Below, in pieces: positions 46,584 through 57,271 of a stretch of DNA of 64,000 nucleotides (its first letter is position 1; the number at the start of each line of letters is the position of its first letter). The stretch spans positions 1 through 64,000 of the forward strand of contig JAJEKV010000194.1 of the NCBI GenBank assembly GCA_021234155.1. Direction: 5' to 3'. A program made the translations under genes and the position numbers. A model generated the notes under the pieces. That model did no database searches and was not told the origin of the DNA. It worked only from the letters and a program-made list of their open reading frames with translations. This DNA comes from Isoetes taiwanensis. Taxonomy: Eukaryota > Streptophyta > Lycopodiopsida > Isoetales > Isoetaceae.

Positions 46584-47558
46584 ATGGAAGCCAACTCCAA
46601 AATCGTCTTTATCCCAGCCTCTTCCATGAGTAACATATTTTCATATCCAATTCTCACAGCCCATCTTCAGCATGCATTTGAAAATGCAGCAGCCTTTTCT
46701 GTGCCGCCGCGGGATCATTATTCTCTTTCCCAGCTGCAGCCTAATGCCATGCTTCTGCTCATGCCAGCATGGTCGCATTCAAAAGCAGGCTATATTGGTG
46801 TGAAAATCGCCACAGTTTTTCCAGACAATGGCCTCCAAGGCCTTCCTTCAGTGGCAGCTTCTTACATACTCTTGAGTGCACAAACAGGGCTACCCCTTGC
46901 AGTCTTAAATGGCGCAGAGCTCACCCTATGGAGAACAGCATGTGCTTCAGCTCTGGCTGCGTCATTTCTAGCCAGAAAAAATGCCAAAGTCCTAACTATG
47001 GTGGGTGCAGGGTCCTTGGCTCCCCATCTGATCAGGGCTCATGTTTCCATGCTTCCCTCAATTACCCATGTCTTCATTTGGAACAGAACCCATTCCAGGG
47101 CTCAGAAATTGGCAGAAATTCTTGGCAGAGATTTCAGTTTCACAGTGGAGGGTTGTGATGATTTAGAGGCTGCAATTAGGTGTGCAGATTTGATCAGTTG
47201 CGCTACTCTCTCATGCTCTGCCCTTGTGAAAGGATCGTGGCTCAAAAAAGGCTCGCATTTGGATCTGGTTGGTTCGTTTAAACCCTGTATGATGGAATGT
47301 GATGATGCCGCTGTTGTATGTAGCAGGGTTTTTGTGGATACGAGTGCTGCTTTGGATGAATCCGGCGAGATTGTGGGTGCTCTGGAAAGGGGTGTTATTG
47401 AAGAGAATCATGTTGTGGGCAATCTGGCAGAGCTGGTTCAAGGTAAGAAGATTGGCAGGCGAGATTCGGATGAAATTACCCTGTTTAAATCTGTAGGTTG
47501 CGCCCTAGAGGATCTCTGTGCTGCTCAGTTGGTTTACGAGTCGATTTACTTGAAATGA
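46584..47558 (+). CDS. SARD4: SARD4-like ornithine cyclodeaminase/mu-crystallin family reductase
   Basis: A single open frame of 324 residues in the ornithine cyclodeaminase/mu-crystallin family. It has IVFIPASSMSNIF at the start, MPAWSHSKAGYIGVKIATVF, LNGAELTLWRTACASALAAS, a nucleotide-binding VGAGSLAPHLIRAH Rossmann motif near residue 148, WNRTHSRAQKLAE, LVGSFKPCMMECDD, and VFVDTSAALDESGEI. The end is GVIEENHVVGNLAELVQGKK then LFKSVGCALEDLCAAQL. Length and motifs fit plant SARD4, which reduces dehydropipecolate to pipecolate in systemic acquired resistance, in plastids. The start at 46584 (MEANSKIVFIP) was chosen because relatives begin there; an in-frame ATG at 46527 adds 19 unlikely residues. 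Orthology to SARD4 is from remembered similarity. Confidence 0.85.
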   Translation: MEANSKIVFIPASSMSNIFSYPILTAHLQHAFENAAAFSVPPRDHYSLSQLQPNAMLLLMPAWSHSKAGYIGVKIATVFPDNGLQGLPSVAASYILLSAQTGLPLAVLNGAELTLWRTACASALAASFLARKNAKVLTMVGAGSLAPHLIRAHVSMLPSITHVFIWNRTHSRAQKLAEILGRDFSFTVEGCDDLEAAIRCADLISCATLSCSALVKGSWLKKGSHLDLVGSFKPCMMECDDAAVVCSRVFVDTSAALDESGEIVGALERGVIEENHVVGNLAELVQGKKIGRRDSDEITLFKSVGCALEDLCAAQLVYESIYLK

Positions 47559-47819
47559 TTTTGAATTAGGTAAACGTTGCCTCAGCCTTTGGGCTTTTTC
47601 TTTGTTCCTAAGAATAAATTGCCTGTTCTTAATATGATGCTTTCATCATTGTATCTCTTTGTCAAACTTAAGGCCAAGGTGATAAACTTCCCCCTTTTTT
47701 TGTTTGGTATTCGGGGTGCAATGGTCTGGAGTAAGGTTTTGCTTGTGTATAGTATGGGAAGTCGTATGTTTTGAGGGGTTTTGAGGAGCTTCTTGCCATT
47801 TAGATGTTCTGTGGGGAAC

Positions 47820-48604
47820 GGGCATCTGCATGTCTGGAAATAGAATGGAGACTGTTCATGTGACGGAGCTGGGCTGCGTGACAGCGAGCTGTTTGTGGCC
47901 GATGAGCATGGGAAGAGGTAGAGTGGCTTTGTGCTTGTCGAAGATGTCTGCGGGAGAGGCGCTTGGAGGTAGGATTTTCTGTGCTTGAATTTGGTTGGAA
48001 TTTCCTGTTTGTTCTCGTTGGAATTTGGTGCAAGCCGAGTGTGTGTTTAGGAATTGGCCGCCAGGTCTCATACCTTAGTTACCAGTTGTGGGGATTGTGC
48101 GCTGCATGGAAGCCGTGTCCATGTATGTAGGTTTCGTCAATTCTCAGAGGTGGAATTGGGCTTCTGCTTTGAAGTTTTCTCCTGGCAGCGCTGCACTAGG
48201 AAGCGTGCTGTGAAAGTTGTGCAGATATGGATATTCGTAGAGCAGCAAGGTTGAGAGTGAAGGTGCATAAGTTGACTCTGCCAAGAGTCATTGTAGAGGG
48301 ATCTGAGTGTTTGCGATGCAGAGGGCTGGATGGGAGGAAGTTGTAGCACTGCCTTGACGCAGAGGGGAGGCTGCCTGAGAGCAGTGCATCTGGTGAGGTG
48401 CGGAATATGAGAAACAGGTCTACAGGTCAGGAGGTGACTTGGGGTGCTCCAGGGGCTGCATGCTTTAGCGTGCTTGTTGGTGGACAGGGAAGATATGACA
48501 GTGGGGATAGTCTTGGCCTAGCTCCAGGAGGATGGTGTGATGGAGGTGGATTGGCCAACAATGCGCAGGGGGGTGGTTCTATGAGTGAGGGCCTGAGTGG
48601 GGTA
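47820..48604 (+). other. 5' region of an RG-rich gene, copy 1, cut by a TIR element
   Basis: This stretch is nearly identical to 58960-59750, which leads into the RG-rich ORF at 59725. Here the match stops at about 48604 where a MITE-like sequence begins, so the coding part is missing. Most frames are short, so it may be promoter, untranslated region and intron. Confidence 0.55.
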
Positions 48605-48611
48605 TGCAAGT

Positions 48612-48905
48612 ACAAAATTTGCTATACTGTATAACAAGATTCGCAAAATACTATAAGATTTCAAGCGGAATACTATATGATGTTGTTTTCGTACGTGCAA
48701 AATACAATTATGAGGGCTCTCGCTGCCCTACGTCACCCCCCGTGTGAATATGCACCCAAACCAAAGGGGGTTTAAGGGGGATTTTAATTTAAATGTGTTG
48801 GACCCAATGGTTGTGTTAATTAATGTCAATGGTAGTTATGTGTTGGTTGTTAATGTCAATGGTTGCTATGTGTTGGTTGTTATGTGTTGGGGGATTTAAT
48901 TTTTA
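48612..48905. mobile_element. Left-truncated TIR element
   Basis: From CTGTATAACAAG and AAAATACTATAAGATTTC onwards it matches the right half of the MITE at 32866-33314, including CGTGTGAATATGCACCCAAA. TAGTTATGTGTTGGTTGTTA ends the repeat, followed by partial duplicates of GTTGGTTGTTA. The left TIR is absent, so it is a broken copy joined to the RG-rich gene. Confidence 0.7.
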
Positions 48906-48984
48906 CATGTTGGATGTTAATGGTTTGTGTTGCAAAAAAATTTTTTTTTGCCCTTGGGCCTTAGAGACGCCCCCACCGTGACAA

Positions 48985-50023
48985 AAATTTTAGAATTCAA
49001 ACCCAAAAAAACTAGAATTCATTTGAGGCTTTCATCACACAGTAGCTTTTGAATTTGATGACAATAAAACAAATAGAACATAAGTAAAAGTTACCATAAA
49101 GATAGAGCGATTGATCCCATTATTCGAAAGTCATAAAATTTGCAACACAAAAAAAAAAACCCTGTTATTATGCTACATATTGTTACTTCCGGCAACTATT
49201 TCTCTTTCACAATGACACCATTGTTTATCAATCCATATGATTTTGAATGCTCCATCTCTAGCTTAAAGGTAATGCATGATTCACCTTATGGTTCGATTAA
49301 AGTTCCAAACCTACAATATAAATGCATTCTTGTGGCCACTATTTGACTGATCTGCGTGACATGGAAAAGGGCGTGGAATAATCCGCCTGTTGTGTGCATA
49401 AGAATCCGTTTGTTGATTGAAGCTAAAAAGTGGGTTGCTATGAACAATCCGTACGCCTGAATATCCAAGAGTTGGAAGCAAACAGAGGGCCTAAACTTGA
49501 ATCTGCAGCAAATCTTAGGAAGGAAACAAAAGGGGGTTTTGCAGCTACATCATAGAATCAGGAAACCAATACCTCGTAAAAAAAAACATTATGCTAACTG
49601 AAGAAACATTAAAAAATAAATACCTTTGTAAGTGTGAGCAAAAAATCCATCTCGTGGTAGTAAAATCCACTCCGGCAATAAGAATCCAAGAGGGCAAGTA
49701 CACATGCATATGCACACATGCACACACATGCACACATGCACATGCACTTGCACTTGCACATGCACAATACACATGCACACACATGCACATGCATGTGCAC
49801 ATGCACATGCATACACATGCGTAGTGTTCATGCACAAACACATGCAGAGAAAGACAACAACCCTCGGATTGTTCCAACCAACGAAAATCAACGGCCCATA
49901 AAAGGTGCACTCTAGAAATACTATTTAGTACACTTCAACGAATACAACAACGAAATCATAGAAAAACCATGTGAAAAAGCGTATAAAAATCTAAAAGTAA
50001 CCCCATGTTATTATGCTACATAT
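48985..50023 (+). repeat. Repeat E, copy 1 (1.0 kb), with CATGCA microsatellite
   Basis: This copy matches 56237-57267 in inverse orientation over its whole length. It starts AAATTTTAGAATTCAAACC and ends TTATTATGCTACATAT. A purine/pyrimidine-alternating (ACATGC/CACATG)n tract runs at about 49697-49830. Its terminal 130 bases also occur, diverged, at 35456-35590. ORFs over the CATGCA tract are low-complexity artefacts. The element type is unknown. Confidence 0.8.
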
Positions 50024-50408
50024 GTAGGATCTCAGCCGTGAAACTTCATGAGTCATCAATATCATTCCCTCTTCCAAACTCTCCATCCATATCAACATAT
50101 ATAGAACACCCGAGGTATAGAATGACTCTGCCATAGCTATCACATTCTGCTTGATCTGCATAGAAACATCACAAACCTAATGAAATTTGATAAGCTTATT
50201 ATATCAGACAAAAAAGACAATAAAACATATAATTGGCCGTACTCGAGGAATTGGCTCCAGTCCATTTTTTGGGCTTCAATTGGCCCAACTCTGATCAAAT
50301 ATGATATACTCTTATTCCATCTTTCTCTATTATGTGAGAAATGGAACTTTTCGCATTATCATCAATTATAAAATAGAGGCAAAGCATTTGCGATCAAAAT
50401 CAAATGGT

Positions 50409-50911
50409 ATTTTTTTTTTTTTACGGACGAAAGCCAAAAAGTTTATTAATCAGATGAAAAGTACAAAGTTTACATGTCTCATCTAACTATGTAAGCACAA
50501 AGAAGATGCCACAGGAGCACGAGCCTAAAGCACAATGTGCTTACTCCAGAAAGGGAGACTAACGATAAGAATCAATTCGAAGATACTGGATCCAGATGCG
50601 TTCCATCATTTCTGAATCAAGAGAGGAGCATTCATAAGCTGTCAGTATCTTTCTCTGGGCCACAGTAATAACACCATGTGCAGATGAATAAATGCCTTGG
50701 AAGATGTGGTGTCTGCGACGCTCCCATATCGACCATAGGAGCCAACCAGAACCAAGATGGAATGCCCTTTGTTTAACCTGATACTACTTACAAATACTCT
50801 CAGCAAAAATCTAGGATCAATATAAACCGCGCAATCCTTGCCAGTCTTAGTTGCATGTGACATACACATATCATAGGCAACATGATGAAGTTTTATGATG
50901 GAGTTTTTCTT
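50409..50911 (-). mobile_element. 3' end of a LINE-type retrotransposon
   Basis: On the minus strand the sequence ends TTAATAAACTTTTTGGCTTTCGTCCGT followed by a run of A (T tract 50410-50422), the usual end of plant LINEs. Upstream, one frame reads WLLWSIWERRRHHIFQG, then LDSEMMERIWIQYLRIDSYR and a stop. The first piece resembles the W-x2-W-x2-R tail after a LINE RT zinc region. The left part is replaced by the fold-back element at 50912. Confidence 0.5.
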
Positions 50912-51417
50912 AGGGAAAACTACCAAAATGCCCCTATGAGTTTATATAATTACCAAAATGCCCTTATGAGTTTCAAAATCACGAAAATGCCCCTGACTCA
51001 AATAAATATACAAATAAATTACCAATTTGCCCATAGACATCAAACTTAATTACCAAAATACCCCTACACACCAAACTTAATTACCAAAATGACATTACAT
51101 ACCGATTTTGATCAATCTACACCAAATTTAATTACCAAAATGCCCTATACATCAAACTTAATTACCAAAATGCCCCTACAAAGCCTTGTTGTGACACTTA
51201 CAAGGAGACAGTGTTTCTTGTGGTTTTGGCGCACGATGATGCTATTGGAGGCATTTTGGTAATTAAATTGATGTGTAGGGGCACATTAGTAATTTGTTTG
51301 TATGTTTATTTTATACAGTGTATTTATTTGAGCCAAGGGCATTTTGGTAATTTTGAAACTCATAAGGGCATTTTGGTAATTATATAAACTCATAGGGTTA
51401 TTTTGGTAGTTTTCCCT
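50912..51417. mobile_element. Fold-back element with TTACCAAAATGCCC repeats
   Basis: Both ends start AGGGAAAACTACCAAAAT. The arms (about 50912-51130 and 51240-51417) are built from units of ACCAAAATGCCCCTATGAGT and AATTACCAAAATGCCC, some mutated. The whole can form a long imperfect hairpin. No coding sequence. Confidence 0.8.
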
Positions 51418-52713
51418 TTTTGTTATTGTGTGCTGGATCATGCTAGAAGTATAAAGGCCATGCCCATTGTTAGACAAGTCTAAGATGACTAGCCCTGTAC
51501 CTTTAAACATGACAGAAAGTGACAGAATATTCTATGCCTCTTGAATTGTAGGAACAATACAAGAGTCACATTTGAAGACGCGAATAAGGACTTGGATCAA
51601 GTAGGCAATACCCTTACCATGTTTGTTGCAGTGCTTGCAATGCCTCTCATGTGTAACCTACAAGTTTCCGTTGAAATTGTAAATCATTATGCAAAAAAAG
51701 TTGGACCAAATGGTGAAACAAACGATCTCCTTTGTGCTGGTAAGAGCAATATGTGGGAGTCAACGATGGTGCTCCTAAGTCTGGCTAGCATCTTTCTATA
51801 TGCAGCATGGTAGTACAACCAAGAGCCCTCCGGAGAAAAGGCCTGAATGGAAACTTAAGCTCCAAATGTGCGGAGATCTTGAATTTGTTGTCAACATTCT
51901 TTCCTTAATTAGTTGTCAACCCTAAATCTTAAATTAGTTGTCAACCCTAAACCCTAAACTCACAACATCTTGAAGTTTTCTTTGTGATCCATCCAGTGAC
52001 ATGTGTGCTTAAGACTGCATCTAATATAGAAATTATGAAATTGGTTGGAAGCATTTGTCTGCTTGCAAGTGCTAAAGAAGACAGGAAGGACGTTTGGAGC
52101 CCTACAAGTGAACCGCTTCTGGCCAAGTGTGAAGGGGTGGCCCTGTTATAGGATCCTGCAAAAGTGATGTAAATTGAGATCAATTCATAGTCAATGAGTA
52201 TAATGTGCAAAGCTGAAAGACCTAGCTTCAAGCCCCATGAGTGGCAGTGGTCCATAGAATGGGCCACATTCAATGCTCTACATCACTCCAATCAATCTAG
52301 CAAGCCACAAGCAGCCAGATACCATGAAAATGCATCAAAGATGCAGCATGCAAAGTCTCATACATGAAGTGAACTGAACTAAGCTGCATGATTAGCAGCC
52401 TTTCCTTTTCTTTAGCATTTGTTTAGCAGGGTTTTACAGATGCAGAGTTTCACACGTAATCTAAGCAACCTTCTTACTTACTTCATAAATTTCAATCATA
52501 AATTTTAGCAAAGAATTGATCTATTTTTTTACCTGGAGAGGGTTGCTTTCGGCAGTCTTGGAAGAGGTTATTCGTGTGGACCATGGGATCCTTGTAGCTG
52601 CTTGAGCATCGGGGCCATCACATAGATACTCTGCATGGAACAAAGTGTTGAGGGGAAAGTTTCCGTTCCAAGGCAAACTTCCTGCAGGATTATTAATGGA
52701 GAACTCATGAGAA
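51418..52713. other. No confident gene
   Basis: An open frame at 51541-51813 (NTLTMFVAVLAMPLMCNLQV) has no recognised domain. AGTTGTCAACCCTAAA is duplicated near 51910-51950. The block just left of the duplicated remorin segment looks like ordinary intergenic DNA. Confidence 0.35.
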
Positions 52714-53392
52714 TCTGGGATTTTTACTCCTCATCTTTCAGTTCTCGCCTCTATTAACAAGGGAAGGCTAGGTAAGAACACTTGTGACTTTAATGATACA
52801 TACCAAATCACATGTGTTTTATACACTAAGTCAAAAGGCAAGGAAGCCTGTCAAAGAAATTCAACTATCCTGAACACCATTTTAAGTATAATCCTAGGCA
52901 ACATTTAATTATGTGACCATTAGATGATTTTACATTGTATGGCATTGACAACTAAGGACATCCAGAAAAATGTCAAGGCAAAGTGTTGCATAGTTAAAAG
53001 CTTGGTTATTTGCAGGCTGCTTCTTTACACGATTGTGTGTTCTTTTAAATGGAGAGGAATGACCTTTAAATGTGTCGCATAGTTCTCTTTGATGAATTGC
53101 CATAATTTTGTTTGAGGGTCGAAGCAAGTCGAGACATAATGATTAAATTTATTTTGCAGAGGGTACTATGATGAACTGTGATGGGGACAATCCTTTTGTC
53201 GCACCGTCTATTCATGGATCTACCTCCACTGATAACATAGACCGTGGTATGTTATTGAAACATGATAAGTGTGCCTGTATTCTTTCTGTCTCTACAATGT
53301 AAAATTTTACCATTTCGGATTTCATTTTAGCTGAAAAAACATGTTTTTAGATAGTTCATTGTATCCTATGTGAAGGTGCTTTTATAGAACAA
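52714..53392 (+). pseudogene. Truncated remorin copy
   Basis: This matches 44703-45373 almost base for base: the end of exon 2 from TCTGGGATTTTTACTCC, the whole intron, exon 3 and part of the following intron. Start, exon 1 and the remorin domain exons are absent. It ends at A53392 where Helitron B3 starts, equivalent to A45373 in the intact gene, where T45374 follows. Confidence 0.92.
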
Positions 53393-53937
53393 CTAGAAAA
53401 TTGCCCACCGTTGGTGGGCTTTATGTGTGATTATACGAAGGCAGTTCAAGCATGGAAAACATTAATGGTTGTTTGAGCAAGTTCTTGTGTTCGAAATGCA
53501 GTAGATGGCAACTTTAATTTGTATGTAAGTTGTCATTCTGATGTCATTGTCTGGGTAGACAGGAGCACTTGGTAGCAGCCAAAGGCTTTGCATTTTCCTT
53601 AAAGTTGGGTTGTAGGGTATTGTGACAGTACATCGGAATTGAAATATAATAAAAATGCAGTTACTTGTTAAGAATTATGAATTTATACATGTATTATCTC
53701 AAATCTAGTTGAAGTAGAAAATTCTCATTGTATTTTTTTAGTGTATGATAACATGTGATTGTGTAGTGTTTGTGGTTGATGTTAGAATTTGTATTTTGTT
53801 TAGTAGACTCTTTGATTCATTGGCATATTGTATGGGATGAACGTCTTGGATTATAATTTTTTGTCGGTCTTGATTCATGTAGTTGTCATGTTGTATAGAC
53901 AGTTGGAATATATGTGGAATCCATTTTGCTTTTGCTA
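53393..53937 (-). mobile_element. Helitron B3, 3' part
   Basis: CTAGAAAATT and hairpin GCCCACC-GTT-GGTGGGC start directly after host A53392. The next about 540 bases match B1. Beyond about 53937 the match ends, and no TATAATATAGGA-type 5' end was found to the right, nor the expected remorin intron continuation. The element or its flank was deleted or replaced. Confidence 0.8.
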
Positions 53938-56236
53938 AAATATATTAGTGGGGCTTTCTTTGTCAAAAAATGTAAATAAATTTTTGAAGGATTAATTGTT
54001 AAATAGATTAAGAGAGTTATTCAATAGATCATGGACATTTTAGATTATTTGATATTGTGCCTTGTAAGTTGCCAACATGTAGCTTCCAACTGTCCATCGT
54101 TGTGAATATAAATTGTTAACCATTGATGGCGTTATTGGAACAAAGTATTGTTGTCTGTAGACGAATGTTCGTTTTGTCCATGGTTCTGAATTGCCCTTGT
54201 ATAAAGCTGATATAAATCCTTAGAATATTGCATGTTCTAGAAAATAATCTACCTCACAAATCTAGAGTGCAATTTCCTTTGATAATGTGCATGCAACTAA
54301 GCCGTCATTTGCTTTGCCATTATCGTTATCGAGTTGTGGATTTATGCCTTGTCTTTTGCGTAATCTTAGGCCTGTTTAAACATATAGGTCTCCTTACTGC
54401 ATGAGCTACTCAGTTTTCAATTGCAATTAATCCATCTCTAAATCTTCTAAAACAGGGAGGATGCTATTACATGCTGTAAGGTTCTTCTCTCAAAAAAGTT
54501 TCAGTCCCAATTTTTGACGTTATAAAGAAAAATAGAATGGAAAACGTCTCCCTAAATATACACGCAGATTGTTGACGGAACGATAAAAAAACTGAGCATA
54601 ACTTATTATTTTTGTTCCATATCTGTTTTTGCATTCTTTAAATTGCCCTTATACATGGAAGACTCCGCATGAGCTATTCAATCTTCAATGGCAATTTATC
54701 CGTCTCTATCTCCATCTGGTTAACACCTTAACACCTAAAGCTAGAAGCAACCCAAAATGCTTGAAAATTCCAAAATTATAGATTAATCAAGGACAAATCT
54801 CTCTTTTGACAATAAATATGAACATGCATCTATAACATTCCCAGAACATCAAAAATTTCCATCCCAATATACAACATACAACAATTTTACAAATCAAACA
54901 ACTGTACAACTAAACTGGACGAATGCAAGGAAAGCATATTTCGTAGCTGCAAGGTACGGATTTCATTGTTTTTTGCGTAATATTAGGCTCTCTTAAAGAT
55001 ATAGGTGTCTCCACATGGTTACACCTTGAGCTAGAATAAAACAATTGCTTGAGGAGACTCCTTGAGAAGCTTTGCCCACAAAGGCATTAGAAAGTTTGCC
55101 ACAGAGTTCCAGGCAAAATATACAGAGATATGGGGAGCAACAATGGAGATTTATCGTAGAGATGCAGATCATGCGTAGGGCTACAGTCTATTAATGTTAG
55201 TAAAACCATAAACAACTGGATGAATCTGAAAAGGCAAAGATACCAGTCAGTTCCTAAAGGGCATAAAAGAATTCCCAACAGTCATTGGGAAACGTTTCTT
55301 TTAGATGGACAATGTCCCACACTACAAATTCATAAAGCCTGTAGTAAAGAAAGATATGTAGAAATGGTACATTGGCATGTGAAATGAAGTGCATTCATAG
55401 TTCCAGGAGAATAGTAATGAAAGAACAAATTCGGAAAAAAATAGCTGATCTAAGTTATAAGAGAATGGTATACTGGTTTGCGGCAAGTAGGGTACCATAA
55501 ATTCATGGATATAAGTAGGATGGTTCTCTCTTATTGCTTTATACTTATGAGAAATTGTCTAAGCTTTGGATTGTGCAACATGTTTATTTTCCTGCTAGCA
55601 ATCAAGATGTCCTGAATAGAAATCGAGTGATTGATTCTAGAAAATTTTATGTGGTCCTTTGCCATGACCTGTAAAGCACAATAATTGCAATAGAGAGGGC
55701 CAAGCCGGCATAGTTTGGATCGCTGCTATGCTCATTCAGGAAGTCAACACAGAAGGGCAGGGATTTAATGCCCACATTCAATAATAGGTGAGCTAACTCT
55801 TATCCAAGCGGGAAAGGATGTAGCAAAAATATATAAACAGAAAGCAGGCTTTCTTTGGCCCTAATAATCCAGCCTATTCTGCCAAGTAGCAAAAAAATTT
55901 CTCAAGTGGGTCAGTGGCGCCCATTCCACCTGCAGACAACATCATAGATGTTCAGAGGAACTATTGACAACGATTATTCCCCTTGGGCTGGTAGAACATA
56001 CAATATTTTGAGTAACTGAAATGCCTAAGGTACATTGGAATAGGCAGAAATCTTATAATGGTAAAATTAGAGTGGTAGTAGCTATAGCAGTGCAGAATGT
56101 CATGATCTGTTCGTCTCATGAACTCTAGCCACTTTGTCAATCTTGCAATTCAATTTCCCAACCGCAATAAAGCGAGACAGTTGTAAATCTAGGAAGTTGA
56201 TGCTGATTCCAAATGCCCGAGCCATAGCCTCCATGA
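53938..56236. other. No recognisable gene
   Basis: Diverged internal duplicates occur: CTTTTGCGTAAT-TTAGGC-TAAA and CATGAGCTA-TCA appear near 54350, 54660 and 54970. Short ORFs have no domain. Confidence 0.4.
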
Positions 56237-57267
56237 ATATGTAGCATAATAACAGGGGGTTACTTTTAGATTTTTATACGCTTTTTCACATGGTTTTTCT
56301 ATGATTTCGTTGTTGTATTCGTTGAGGTGTACTAAATAGTATTTCTAGAGTGCACCTTTTATGGGCCGTTGATTTTCGTTGGTTGGAACAATCCGAGGGT
56401 TGTTGTCTTTCTCTGCATGTGTTTGTGCATGAACACTACGCATGTGTATGCATGTGCATGTGCACATGCATGTGCATGTGTGTGCATGTGTATTGTGCAT
56501 GTGCAAGTGCAAGTGCATGTGCATGTGTGCATGTGTGTGCATGTGTGCATATGCATGTGTACTTGCCCTCTTGGATTCTTATTGCCGGAGTGGATTTTAC
56601 TACCACGAGATGGATTTTTTGCTCACACTTACAAAGGTATTTATTTTTTAATGTTTCTTCAGTTAGCATAATGTTGTATTGGTTTCCTGATTCTACAATG
56701 TAGTGCTGCAAAACCCCCTTTTGTTTCCTTCCTAAGATTTGCTGCAGATTCAAGTTTAGGCCCTCTGTTTGCTTCCAACTCTTGGATATTCCTGGCTGCC
56801 GGATTGTTCATAGCAGCCAGCCTTTAGCTTCAATCAACAAACGGATTCTTATGCACACAACAGGCGGATTATTCCACGCCCTTTTCCATGTCACGCAGAT
56901 CAGTCAAATAGTGGCCACAAGAATGCATTTATATTGTAGGTTTGGAACTTTAATCGAACCATAAGGTGAATCATGCATTACCTTTAAGCTAGAGATGGAG
57001 CATTCAAAATCATATGGATTGATAAACAATGGTGTCATTGTGAAAGAGAAATAGTTGTAGCGGAAGTAACAATATGTAGCATAATAACAGGGGTTTTTTT
57101 TGTGTTGCAAATTTTATGACTTTCAGAATAATGGGATCAATCTGCTCTATCTTTATGGTAACTTTTACTTATGTTCTATTTGTTTTATTGTCATCAAATT
57201 CAAAAGCTACAGGTGATGAAAGCCTCAAATGAATTCTAGTTTTTTTCTGGTTTGAATTCTAAAATTT
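56237..57267 (-). repeat. Repeat E, copy 2, inverted relative to copy 1
   Basis: The reverse complement of 48985-50023 with a few percent differences, including the CATGCA microsatellite (about 56428-56560). It abuts the SARD4-like pseudogene directly. Confidence 0.8.
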
Positions 57268-57271
57268 CTGT

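Noticed and set aside
49545-49915. Open frames rich in Cys/Val/His/Met on both strands
   Set aside because: They are translations of the CATGCA microsatellite, which stays open in several frames at once. The same holds for 56345-56756.
51541-51813. 90-residue frame with a hydrophobic segment
   Set aside because: No family match and no clear exon borders; left as unassigned intergenic sequence.
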